Shown one piece after another: positions 1 to 8,938 of a stretch of 64,000 nt of DNA (within the stretch, counting starts at the first letter, position 1; every line of letters starts with the position of its first letter). Made by a program: the position numbers and the translations under genes. The notes beneath the pieces are model-generated. The model had not been told where the DNA came from. It saw only the letters and a program-made list of their open reading frames with translations, and made no database searches. Location: assembly GCA_033398695.1 (NCBI GenBank), contig JAWKAU010000209.1:162001-226000 (forward strand), in the 5' to 3' direction. The stretch is from Orobanche coerulescens (lineage: Eukaryota > Streptophyta > Magnoliopsida > Lamiales > Orobanchaceae).

Positions 1-1587
1 GCAAAACACCACGTCAAACCATTACGCACCGAAAAGAGATAATATGTGTATATATTATCAAAGCATACCAACAAAAACAACAACAAGTGAATTCATAGGG
101 TTCACTTAATCATTCACGGGGCACAATATTCACAAAACACACGCGTTTTGAAAGTGAGCCCTTAACGAGGCTAAACCGAATCTTTTGAAAGTTCAAATCA
201 AACGATCAAACAAACACATAGAGACGATCACTAATTATCATATTCGCAAAACAAGAATTTTATGGACAAAAAACTTGCCTCAAAATCGGCACGCAAGTAG
301 TCCGACGAACACGGCTCAATCGGGAAGCTACGAAACGCCCGATGCCATCGAAAAGGAAGACGACGACGAACGGAAGGGTTCAACATGGTTTCTTCGCAAG
401 AAACTAGACCCTAACATCATATAATTAATAAATCAATGATCATACGAGGAAGAATAATCGTAGAATGTCCGAAAACCCCTCTATGACATTCTACCGGACA
501 CCTTCAAGGCGTCGATCAAGAACTTGACCAAAACAACGAATCGATACAATCCAACCATGGAATAACAAGGGAAATGATATAATACATCTAAATAATCATC
601 AATCCGTCACAATCCTGAGCTAAATCAGATTAATCGGATGAAAACAACCAAAATACCCAAATTTCCTAAAACTAGGTTTCTAGAAAATCTGACCTGATTC
701 GCTCGATCAAAGGATGTTATAGGATGGATGATTGATGATATGAACTCCAAGACTTCATGGATTGATTGTCCAACAACATCTATCCATGATAACCACACCT
801 CCAGCCGCGGAATAGAAGGAAAAGAATGAGAAAAATGGTGAAGGACCCGTCTGCAGGGCCTTAAATAGGCTACCTGCCGGCAGAGTTACGTACGTAACCG
901 GCCAAGGGCTTACGTACGTAACCGGCCATGGCCAAGACACTGCCCAAAAATGCCATCAGTGTTACGTACGTAACCGGCTAAGGCTTACGCACGTAACCGG
1001 CCTTATGGCCATAACTGCGGGCCCTTACAGCCGTAACTCGACCAAGGGTGGCCTGGCCCCAACATGCCCGGCCATGACTCGGTCGGGGCCAACTCCGACG
1101 GCCCAAACAACCCTGAAACCCAAACCTGAATACGAATCGAAGATACGGTTACGAAGTACTCGCAAAGACGAATTCGAGCACTAAGAAAACACACGATTCC
1201 GACCACCCGAAGGCTCGAAATTCGATAACAGAAAGTAATTACCCCAAACTTTGGGAAATTACGAAAATGGCCCAAAACGTCCGAAATACACGATACACGA
1301 TCGAAACACCAATCCGAAGCTCTCAACATGAATAATAACATTAAATGAACTTACGAGAAACTCGAAACAACAATTTCGGACAAGATTCGCAAGAATCAAA
1401 CTCAAGTGCGGAAAAACCGCTTAAGAACACGGAACTCAACAAAACGATACCGAAACGAACTCGGATGACAAAAAGTGCAGAATTAAATACTCTCGGAATG
1501 ACGAAACGATCACGAGCGACTCGTCAAAATGGGCTCTTGCCAAAAAAAGAAAGAAAATTACCGAAGTCCGAAATTGCGGGTATTACA
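1..1587 (-). mobile_element. Minus-strand LTR, truncated by window start
   Basis: Read on the minus strand this LTR begins with TGTAATACCCGC at 1587 and runs out of the window. It contains a palindrome array (885-998), a TTAAATA TATA-like box near 861-867, and a stretch at 1240-1310 that resembles the LTR of element B (a CCCAAA-TTTGGGAAATT inverted repeat followed by related text). It is probably a relative of B. No long credible ORF is present; the short ones are chance frames. The other end and the internal region lie outside the window. Confidence 0.6.
885..998. repeat. Palindrome array GTTACGTACGTAAC in LTR
   Basis: Four copies at about 885, 909, 961 and 985, each followed by CGGCC or CGGCT; the last two are slightly degenerate. 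They lie just upstream, in LTR orientation, of a TATA-like box. The position matches the palindrome arrays in the other LTRs of the window. Confidence 0.8.
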
Positions 1588-1938
1588 TGTACTAGCATCG
1601 TTTTACTAACCCCTTAGGGGGTGGACATTTGTTTTGATGTTCAGGTAGCCAAGGAGAAAACAGCCACAGTACCGACATGACGACGAAAGGGCTCAGTGAT
1701 GTTTATTGTTGTTGTGACTTGTCTTTCTGGTTCATTTTTAATACTCGAGTACGCGTGTCTTATTAATATTTTGAGATGGTTGTAATAATGGACGCATTTG
1801 ATCTGTTTGAACCGGTTTTGTATTTGAACTTTAATGGTACTGTTGTATTATTTTTACATTTCTTCAAATTAGCCATGTAAATTCTTACTTAAAGGGTCTA
1901 CGGCGCTGTAATTATTCCGAATATCTCGAGGTGTTACA
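1588..1938 (+). mobile_element. 3' end of a plus-strand chromovirus LTR
   Basis: This stretch matches the last part of the D and G LTRs: the CTAACCCC...GGGGGTGGA block (1609-1626), then GGTCTACGGCGCTGTAAT (1897-1914) and the terminus GTGTTACA at 1938. The minus-strand LTR at 1-1587 appears inserted into it. The sequence after 1938 has no primer binding site, so this is a solo or broken LTR. Confidence 0.65.
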
Positions 1939-2518
1939 GTTTAACCCGCCAAAAAATGGGTTAGGGCCGATATTTCCTAGCCCGTTTAAATTCGGGCTTT
2001 TTTGTCCCGGACCGTTTAGCCCGAAGCCCGTTAGGGCTAGCCCGAAGCCCGCTAGGGCTAGCCCGAAGCCCGATATATATATATATATATTATTAATTTC
2101 AACTTATAGTAATACTATATTTATATAAAATATATAATATATATTAATATTATATGTAATATATATTAATATTATATATAATATATATTATTACTGTATT
2201 TGTTAATATAGTGTGTGTGTGTATATGTATATACATAAAAGTGTATTTTTTGTTATATTTATCATAGTATATTTGTTACTATATATATAAAATATATTGT
2301 TACTATTTTTTTTTGATTTATGACTTATAAAAAAATAAAAAATAGATTTTTAAATATTTAGCCCGTTTAGCCCGTTTAGCCGGAAGCCCGTTAGGGTTAG
2401 GGTTAGGGCCGATAGTTCCTAGCCCGTTTAAATACTGGCTTTTTTGGCCCGGACTGTTTCGCCCATAGCCCGCTAGGGCTGGCCCGGAACCGTTAGGGCT
2501 AGCCCGTTTAACATCTCT
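1939..2518. repeat. GC-rich direct repeats around an AT-rich core, hAT/MITE-like remnant
   Basis: Two arms of about 120 bp rich in AGCCCG/CGGGCT words (1961-2080 and 2403-2517) flank a 270-bp AT-rich core with TA and GT microsatellites (2074-2240). The arms are in direct orientation: both start TTAGGGCCGATA and share TAGCCCGTTTAAAT and GGCTTTTTTG. The right end GTTTAACATCTCTA resembles plant hAT-type MITE ends, but I cannot see a matching terminal inverted repeat or target duplication. It may be two tandem MITEs or one with a duplicated end. Confidence 0.4.
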
Positions 2519-3089
2519 ACTAATAAATGATTTTTCTGCAAAAATTCTATTCCCTGGAAAAAATGTGTTGGTGAAAAGAGCTACACATTAACAAACTGTG
2601 TGAAAGCTATCACTAAAAGGTATGTAGATTATAAGCAGATTTAAATTAATTGGTGGCTGAATTTCAATACACTCAATTGAACAATCACAATATTTGATAA
2701 TGCCGATGAAATTCTTTTTCTTATTGAGTCGAAAAATAAACGAGTGATCGAGAGCAACCATTAAAGGGAGTCGTGTGTGTCATGAGTGGGAAAGAAATAA
2801 TTAACCTTTTTGGGGGGCAAACCTTGCATTTTGGAATTACAAAAATAAAACCGTGTTTTAACTTCAAAATCATTAGTAGATTTATTTTGAATATTGATTC
2901 ATTTCTATCTACTGTATAAGGTTGCTTGTTGTGTATTAATGGCAGTTTGATCTCTTTTTCTATTAATATATAATTATTTTTCTTAATTTATGTGTGTATT
3001 TTTTTTTATTTTGTGTCTTATTTTTTTATTTTGAGCGTGAATAATAAAGAGTATTGCTCGGGACTAGCAAGAATTCAAGTTTGGGGGTG
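2519..3089 (+). mobile_element. Element H unit 0: 3' tail of internal region with PPT
   Basis: This is homologous to 48386-48964 and 53173-53751, which lie between the LOG gene and the next LTR in the complete H units. It is non-coding. It ends in the purine-rich AAGTTTGGGGGTG (3077-3089), which serves as polypurine tract for the LTR that follows. The 5' part of this unit, including ORF1 and LOG, is missing; the break at 2518 abuts the GC-rich repeat. Confidence 0.7.
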
Positions 3090-3480
3090 TGATAAGTGTC
3101 AGTTTTATACACTTATCCGTGATTTGTATTGATACATTTCACCCATAATTATGAGCTAGTCTACTCGTTTTTACTTTAAATTAATTAGTTTTTAATAATT
3201 TTATTTTTATAGGATGAAGATGTAAATTTAGCCTTAATCGGATTGAATTACTGATTTACTCAAGAAATAGAATGTTTATAAAATATTCTCTTTATTGAGT
3301 TTTTATGTATTCATGTTGTAGAGTTTTTCGATACGAGTTCGGCAGTCTTTTCGGATTCAAAATCAGAGTTATATATCAAACGTTATCATCCGGAGAAGAT
3401 TTGGGCCGAAAACGCAAAAGTCTAAGAAATTTTGGGCTGAAAATGAAGTCTGAAACTCCATACGGGCATAACATTTGAAA

Positions 3481-3610
3481 GTTACGGCCGTAACTCACAC
3501 AGCAACTAATGTGCAAAAAGCCGAAGAAAAGTTACGGCCGTAACATCTGAAAGTTACGGCCGTAAGTCCTCATAGTTACGGCCGTAACTCCTGAAAGTTA
3601 CGGCCGTAAC
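3481..3610. repeat. Palindrome array GTTACGGCCGTAAC in H LTR
   Basis: Five copies at 3481, 3531, 3553, 3574 and 3597; the third ends TAAG. The 14-bp word is a perfect palindrome centred on GGCC. The array recurs in the second H LTR (about 49354-49487) and third (about 54127-54244), and lies about 130 bp before the TATA box. Confidence 0.9.
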
Positions 3611-3736
3611 TCTTGACAGATTTTGATCATTTTTAAATCTTTTATAATTTTGGTCTATTATTGAGGGGATGACAGACCTTGATCCGATCTAATGTAATAA
3701 TGCTGGAGTTTTGGAGCTATTAGATGACTTTAGGTG

Positions 3737-3745
3737 TATAAATAG
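3737..3745 (+). promoter_or_regulatory. TATA box of H LTR
   Basis: TATAAATAG, conserved in the second H LTR at 49611-49619. It lies downstream of the palindrome array and would start transcription within the LTR. Confidence 0.6.
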
Positions 3746-4709
3746 ACCCCTTAGATCCATCATTTAGGATCATTCATCTTATATTTTTCATACTTTGTAA
3801 TATTTTTCTTTGTGTGAAGAACACACTTGGGTTCTTGAGAGTGTATGTAATAGTGATTTAGCTTATGTTGTTGAGGGAGTTTATTGCTTCATTCTCCTTT
3901 ATCTACTAAGGGAGTTGGGATCAATTCTTTCCCTTTTTCAACTAATAATGACCACTCAAGCTTGTAATATGTTGAATAAACCCTTCATGGGCTAAGTTAT
4001 CCTTATTTGGGATTATAAACAAGGTTTGTCATGTATTTTAAGTTTGTATAAAGATCTATTATAGATTACTTATTATTGTGTGTGATTTTCATTGTTTTAC
4101 CAATCTTTATTTATTTGGCCAATAAATTATGATATTTATGGTCTTCATATGTTTCGAAAGAAAATATGTTTGATTAGTTGTTCTAGGGGATAGAAATATA
4201 CCTCTAAACCTTAGATGATTCTTTGAGTTATTTTCATAAAACCTAATGATATGTATTGAATACAATCAACATAGAAATATAGTGGATTGATTCAATATAT
4301 AAGGGGCGTTTTGAAATTCGAAAGAGGAACCGTCTTTTTGAGGAAAATCGAATCTACACAACATAATAAGTAAATTCATCTTATGATCTCCTATACATCT
4401 TCTATAACTAATGATGAAATAAGTTTGTAATCCCAACTATTTCATTTCACCCTTTTATTAATCTATTATTAATCTTTCATTTCCTTTAATTTTAGAACTA
4501 TTATTGCATATTCCTTGCAATTGGAAAACCAAACTCTTCAAGTGTGTGTTTCACTCATCTTAATCCCTATAACAAATAGATAAAGTGTATAATTCAATAT
4601 ATAACCTAACTTCCTCGTGGGATCGATAAACCGGACTCAAAAAGTACACTCACTACTTGATACGATATCGTGCACTTGCGATAGTTACATAAAAGACGTG
4701 TCAAGTTTT

Positions 4710-4727
4710 TGGCGCCGTTGCCGGTGA
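4710..4727 (+). promoter_or_regulatory. Primer binding site of H unit 1, tRNA-Asp type
   Basis: TGGCGCCGTTGCCGGTGA, six bases after the LTR end. It matches the PBS used by Athila/Tat elements, complementary to the 3' end of plant tRNA-Asp, with one mismatch near its 3' end. Confidence 0.75.
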
Positions 4728-4936
4728 AGTACTAATGTTATTTTTGAAATCTTACATTGTAAACTATTGTTATAGATACGATTTCTCGATGTTGTAACTT
4801 AGTACTCAATTGTGTTTGTCAGGTCATGTGGCGGATAACGGCACTCCGTGACTATTAAAGTCGGATTTTTCAGTTTCCCACAACAACTAATATTTGTAAA
4901 TATTTTCTCCCTTTATTTTTATTTTACTTTTTTATC

Positions 4937-5560
4937 ATGGAAGAAACTTTGAATAGCATTGAAAAGAGATTTCCCTTTCTTCGCAAAAAAGTCATTTTAA
5001 AAATTTACAAGACAATACTTGAAAGGATGAGGTTGTTTATGAATAAAAGTATACCTTTTGACATTAGATTCATTATTGAAGCCAAAGTGAGAATAGCATG
5101 TGAATTCACTGAAATACCTACTAGATTTTTACCAGGGCTTGGAAAAAGTTCATATGCCAAGAAACGACGAGCAAAGATAATAGTCGTTTGCTATAAATGT
5201 TCTAGATGGAACTGTAGTTTAAAATGTCGATCTTTAAGAATTCCATCTACAAACAGAGAAGATAAAATTTAGTTCATTAAGGATGGTTTGAATAAAGAGA
5301 ATTTAGATAATATCGAAATTTCTCTTAACACGCATCCTAGTGAACTCGTACATTACGAAATTCGATGTTTCTGGAATAAATTCAAACCAGAATATGAACA
5401 ACGTCTTGGGAATCTGACGTTAAAAGACCCAGTTTGCCAATTTGTAAGAAAATTGGATCGGAAGCTTCTCCCCGACTCATTGAAGGCGTTTAAGCCGTTT
5501 CTGAATGTAAAATCAGAGGAAGATGTGACCCACAATCACAACTACTGTACATACACATAA
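4937..5560 (+). pseudogene. H ORF1, cysteine-rich basic protein, one in-frame stop
   Basis: A 207-codon frame starting at the ATG of MEETLNS, in the place where gag normally lies. This copy is open except for a TAG at 5270-5272 (CAG in the other units). Around residues 75-100 a GKSSYAKKRRAK stretch is followed by four cysteines (C-x2-C-x4-C-x3-C), a basic patch plus zinc-finger-like cluster resembling the cysteine-rich nucleic-acid-binding proteins of carlaviruses. That resemblance is from memory of the family pattern. The C-terminal half is not recognised. No Gag domain or retroviral zinc knuckle is seen. Confidence 0.6.
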
Positions 5561-5702
5561 GTATCTTTTATTTTTGTTGTATGGTGAGATTTTCTGAATA
5601 AAAAAAGTGATACGCAATAAATGCATTCCTTATTCTATTGAGTAGTTGAAGCGCAATTAACGCAATCACAGATTTGTTAAAAAAAATTACCTTATTTTTT
5701 TT

Positions 5703-5710
5703 CTATAAAT
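5703..5710 (+). promoter_or_regulatory. TATA-like box upstream of LOG copy 1
   Basis: TATAAATA, 88 bp before the LOG coding start and conserved at 46822 and 51582 in the other units. It could be a promoter fragment captured with the gene or a chance AT-rich word. Confidence 0.4.
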
Positions 5711-5790
5711 AAACATTGTGCTTGTTTCTATTATTCATCCCTCAAATTTGTACTTTTCTCTTTATCTATCAAATAAGTTTCTTTTCAAAA

Positions 5791-6444
5791 ATAGAATCAT
5801 CATCTTCCACAAAGAGATTTAACTCAGTCTGTATTTTTGGTGGAGCTAGTTATGGAACAGAGGCATGCTTTACTGAAGTAGCTCACAACTTGGGTCGTAC
5901 CTTAGGATAAAAATGCATTTATGTAGTTTACGGAGGAGGAAGTCTACGATTAATGGGACGCGCTGCTGCTTTTGCCTATATGGAAGGAGTAAAAGTGTTG
6001 GAAATAATTCCAAAACCTCTGGCTGAAAGTAAAATCACCGAGGCAACTATTGGAGATGAGTTTAGAGCTGTAAATATGCAAGATCGCACTCACATGATGA
6101 ATAATTCTGACGCCTTTATCACCCTTCCCGGTGGTTTTAGCACTCTTGAGGAACTTTTTCATGTAGTTACCATAGCCCAGCTAAATGTTCATAAAAAATC
6201 GATAAGTCTGCTTAATGTCAATGGTTTCTTTGATTGTTTACTATCTTTCATCGACTACTCTGCTGATAGAGGTTTTATTTCCGAGCGTGCTAAATGAATC
6301 ATAGTCGTTGCAACAACACCAGAAGGACTAATCAATAAACTCATTGAATTTGTTCCTTAACCAGATCCAGCTCTAGCTAATATTGTCTGGATGGAAGATT
6401 TTACCCTGAGAAAATGCAAAGTGGATTCATTCCTCTCCCTTTGA
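5791..6444 (+). pseudogene. LOG: LOG-type cytokinin riboside 5'-monophosphate phosphoribohydrolase, copy 1
   Basis: LOG enzymes release active cytokinin from its riboside monophosphate. This 217-codon frame covers the whole family length: SVCIFGGASYG near residue 15, VYGGGS near 50, a MQDRTHMM segment where LOG proteins have M-x-x-RK-x-x-M, then PGGFSTLEE and LSFIDYS. Plant LOG genes have several introns; this copy has none, which points to capture of a spliced mRNA. The expected start codon reads ATA in all three copies. Unit-specific damage includes a TAA replacing a Glu codon (about 5908), TGA (6295-6297) and TAA (about 6358). In the P-G-G-x-G-T-x-x-E motif the second conserved Gly is Ser. 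One codon of the Arg/Lys pair is also missing. Not functional as written. Confidence 0.85.
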
Positions 6445-6503
6445 TAACCCATATTGGACCTATTGTTATTTTTACTTTCTGTCGTGTGTAAAAATTGTGC
6501 TAA

Positions 6504-6663
6504 ATGATGGCAGCTTAAGGAGTTTCTTTTTGATCTCTTGATGCGCATCTATTCACGATATATGTATTGTTATTTTTATTGCTGTAATTTTTATTATTTG
6601 TTTTTAGTAAAATCATTGATGGCAGCCTAAGGTGACTCTTCGGACTTTCCTGAAGCGCATCTT
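6504..6663 (+). repeat. Diverged 47-bp repeat pair after LOG
   Basis: Two related blocks at 6504-6550 and 6617-6663 both run from TGATGGCAGC through TAAGG to GCGCATCT, differing in the middle. The pair is kept in units 2 (from about 47627) and 3 (from about 52387). Function unknown; it may derive from the 3' untranslated region of the captured gene or be a structural part of H. Confidence 0.6.
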
Positions 6664-7145
6664 AAAAATTGTGTTATACTTCCGGGTATATTTTTTTATT
6701 TTTTTTCTTCTGTTGCTTGCCGCGTATATTTTTTTTCTTGCCGACCCAAAAAGGTGTTAGCTCAAGCATCAACTTTCATAACATGGAGTACTCTGCTTTT
6801 CTCCCTTGCTTTTTATTATAATTTTTATGGATTACTAAACACAGCCCTAAATTACTAGACACCACCCTATAATATTACCTTTTTGCCCTTAATTCATATT
6901 AATCAGATTTGTAATCCTAATTTGACAATACTTTTCTCTCTAAAGACCCCACCAGATGCAGCCGCACCGCCGCCACACCATCGCCGCACAACCTCCGTTC
7001 ACCGCCATATCACCGCCGTCGTCCGCCGCCATGACCGGATAAGGAAAAGCTCCAGTAACTATTTTTTTTCGTTTTACTGTTTCTTTGGCCGCGGCCGCCG
7101 TGTCGGAGTGCACGACAGAGGCCGCGACCATTATTTTGTGACAGG

Positions 7146-7395
7146 CATCCGACGATGACGCCTGGCCATGGCACAGGCGTCCGCCGATTCCGCCTGTACA
7201 TGGTGTAGGCGTCCATGGCGGATGCTCAGTCGGTGGAATAGACGTCTACGTCGGACATCAAAACCGTGCACAAGCGTCCAGATCGGACGCCTAGCCGCTG
7301 GAGTAGGCGTATGTTTCAGACGCTTGAACCATGGTCGTGGCGTCCAGACCAGATGCCCCTGCCTTGGTTCAGGCGTCCTGTCCGGACGCCCCAGT
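7146..7395. repeat. Array of GGCGTCC / GGACGCC words
   Basis: About ten copies of AGGCGTCC, GGACGCC or close variants, alternating in orientation every 20-30 bp and often separated by CCATGG-like words. The layout resembles the palindrome arrays in the LTRs but the sequence is unrelated. Confidence 0.6.
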
Positions 7396-7493
7396 CATTT
7401 TTTTGGAAAAAAATAACATTTTCAATTAATAATTAATAATGTGTATTGTTTGTATGATTATTATTTATTAGTTGTATTGTTTGCTAAATGCAG

Positions 7494-7747
7494 ATGAGAG
7501 GAGGAGCGGGCAAATCTATGCCGCTAGTCACAGAGTTGATGGGTTCTGGAGCGCGTCACACCAGAGCTCGTGGTGTTGATGCTTCCGTTCGTAGACAGCG
7601 GGAGGCAGAGCGTAGGGGATTCGAGGACGTACCTTTTATTGATTTTGGTACTGAGGATTCGAGCGAGTATTATTCACACGATGAGGCCGACGATCACGAG
7701 GGCAGTGATGATTCTTCTTCATTTTCGTGCTGGGTTCGGAAGGGGAG
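7494..7747 (+). CDS. Unknown short ORF, 3' end interrupted by an LTR
   Basis: From the ATG at 7494 the frame reads MRGGAGKSM and continues for about 85 codons until it enters the LTR at 7748. An ATG six bases earlier is also in frame. The N-terminus is basic, followed by an acidic, serine-rich stretch (about residues 55-78, with DEADDHEGSDDSSS). A TGCAG just before the ATG could be a splice acceptor. It looks like the start of a longer protein, perhaps transposon-encoded. I do not recognise a domain. Confidence 0.35.
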
Positions 7748-7823
7748 TGTAATACCCGAATTTTCAGTATGAATTTTTCGCGTTATTTTATCTAAGATAT
7801 ACTGGATAGCTTGGTGTCTATAC
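7748..7823 (+). mobile_element. First 76 bp of a plus-strand LTR (F), interrupted by element A
   Basis: Starts TGTAATACCCGAATTTTCAG after a purine run (GGAAGGGGAG), the usual start of these chromovirus LTRs. Element A begins at 7824. The rest of F is not found on the far side because the right end of A is deleted. Confidence 0.5.
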
Positions 7824-8608
7824 TGTAACACCCCCAAATCCTATTGGGTTATTACAGTTCCGTGGACCCCACACCAGGAGATCCACCAGGCAAACATGAC
7901 TATAATACATTAAATTAAACAACAAGGGAAAATCATAGTCCCTACCATGATATCCGACACAAATTCCGATAAGGAATTTCAACGACAAAAGTGGCCTACA
8001 TGGCCAAAATGAAATACAACAGCATCCACGAACATCTGTTCGGGTAATACAACACGACAACAACTGACAAGACCGGAGTACACTCCAACTGACTGACCAA
8101 CAATGAACAACTCGGACTAGTATCGCTCGAATGCCTCGTCGCCAACGTCATGCCCCTGTGTCTCAACTCTCTCCTCGCAAGCACCTAAAACATGAAAACA
8201 TGTTCCGCCCCACGGTCGGGCCATCCAGATAATGAACATCAAATACATGTATAACATGATATGCATCCAAAGGCGTAATGAAACGCATAATGATAATAAT
8301 AGTACGAGATGCTCACAAACCAATGTAAGAACCGAGCATTCGTGAAATACTATGCCCACGGCATACTATTAATACTGCTCGACAAAGTTAGAACATAAAT
8401 GCCCAACGGCGAATCAAAATCCTGAATATCGCAATGAATTACACAACATGAATCCATCAAGAACTGAATTAAACATGAATCACAATGCCCGAAGGCCCCA
8501 ATGAAATTATCAAGACAATCACAAAGGCACGAAAGCCACTCACCAAGTCACAAATATCACATTCACATGAAACCTAATAGCCCGAAGCTATAATTAATGA
8601 GGGCTAAT

Positions 8609-8938
8609 AAGGTCATAACCACGACCGTGACCTACCGAGTTGTAGGTGTTGGGAAGCCAACCGGAGGTTCAAGCCCCAAACTTACCCATAAGGTCATAAA
8701 CGCGACCGTGACCTACTAAGTTGTAGGTGTTGGGAAGCCAACCGCGAAGGTTCAAGCCCCAAGCTTACCCATAAGATCATAAACACGACCGTGACCTACT
8801 GAGTTGTAGGTGTTGGGAAGCCAACCGCGAAGGTTCAAGCCCCAAGCTTACCCATAAGATCATAAACACGACCGTGACTCTTGAGTTGTAGGTGTTGGGA
8901 AGCCAACCGCGAAGGTTCAAGCCCCAAACTTACCCATA
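8609..8938. repeat. Four tandem 81-83-bp repeats in A LTR
   Basis: Copies begin with AAGGTCATAA or AAGATCATAA at 8609, 8690, 8773 and 8856. Each contains CGACCGTGACCTAC, GTTGTAGGTGTTGGGAAGCC and GGTTCAAGCCCCAA. The same array occurs in the other LTR at about 14811-15130. Confidence 0.9.

Larger units (their letters stand above)
3090..4703 (+). mobile_element. LTR of element H (first copy)
   Basis: 1.6-kb LTR starting TGATAAGTGTCA and ending GACGTGTCA. The same ends occur at 48965-50582. It sits between a polypurine tract and a tRNA-Asp-type primer binding site, the standard position. It holds a GTTACGGCCGTAAC array (3481-3610) and a TATAAATAG box (3737-3745). Because H internal sequence lies on both sides, this LTR is shared by two tandem units. 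Its style (TGATAAGTG start, PBS spaced by AGTTTT) is that of the Athila/Tat branch of Ty3/gypsy. Confidence 0.8.
3090..6827 (+). mobile_element. Element H unit 1: LOG-carrying LTR retrotransposon, 3' truncated
   Basis: LTR, PBS, ORF1 and LOG are in the same order as in units 2 and 3. Homology to those units stops at about 6827, inside the AT-rich stretch after LOG, so the 3' third of the interior and the downstream LTR are missing. No gag, protease, RT or integrase is visible, so the element depended on an autonomous partner for mobility. The leader (4728-4936) and the gap between ORF1 and LOG (5561-5790) are AT-rich and non-coding. Confidence 0.75.
6828..7747 (+). mobile_element. Unassigned insertion, possibly the 5' part of a MULE-type DNA transposon
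   Basis: Begins GGATTACTAAACACAGCCC exactly where H homology ends. A GC-rich tract (6950-7150), an array of GGCGTCC/GGACGCC words (about 7146-7395) and a short ORF (7494) follow. The right side is cut by an LTR start at 7748. The edge resembles Mutator-like ends that I recall from plants, but no second terminal inverted repeat is in view. It could equally be another repeat or a gene fragment. Confidence 0.3.

Noticed and set aside
2390..2407. Telomere-like TTAGGG repeats
   Set aside because: Only about three GTTAGGG units inside a GC-rich word repeat; plant telomeres are TTTAGGG and much longer.
5716..5790. Signal-peptide-like hydrophobic N-terminal extension of LOG
   Set aside because: The frame opens with TTG, not ATG, and follows a TATA-like box; LOG proteins lack such a leader. 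It is best read as 5' untranslated sequence.
8609..8938. Evenly spaced repeats resembling a CRISPR array
   Set aside because: The whole 82-bp unit repeats without unique spacers, and it lies in a plant LTR.
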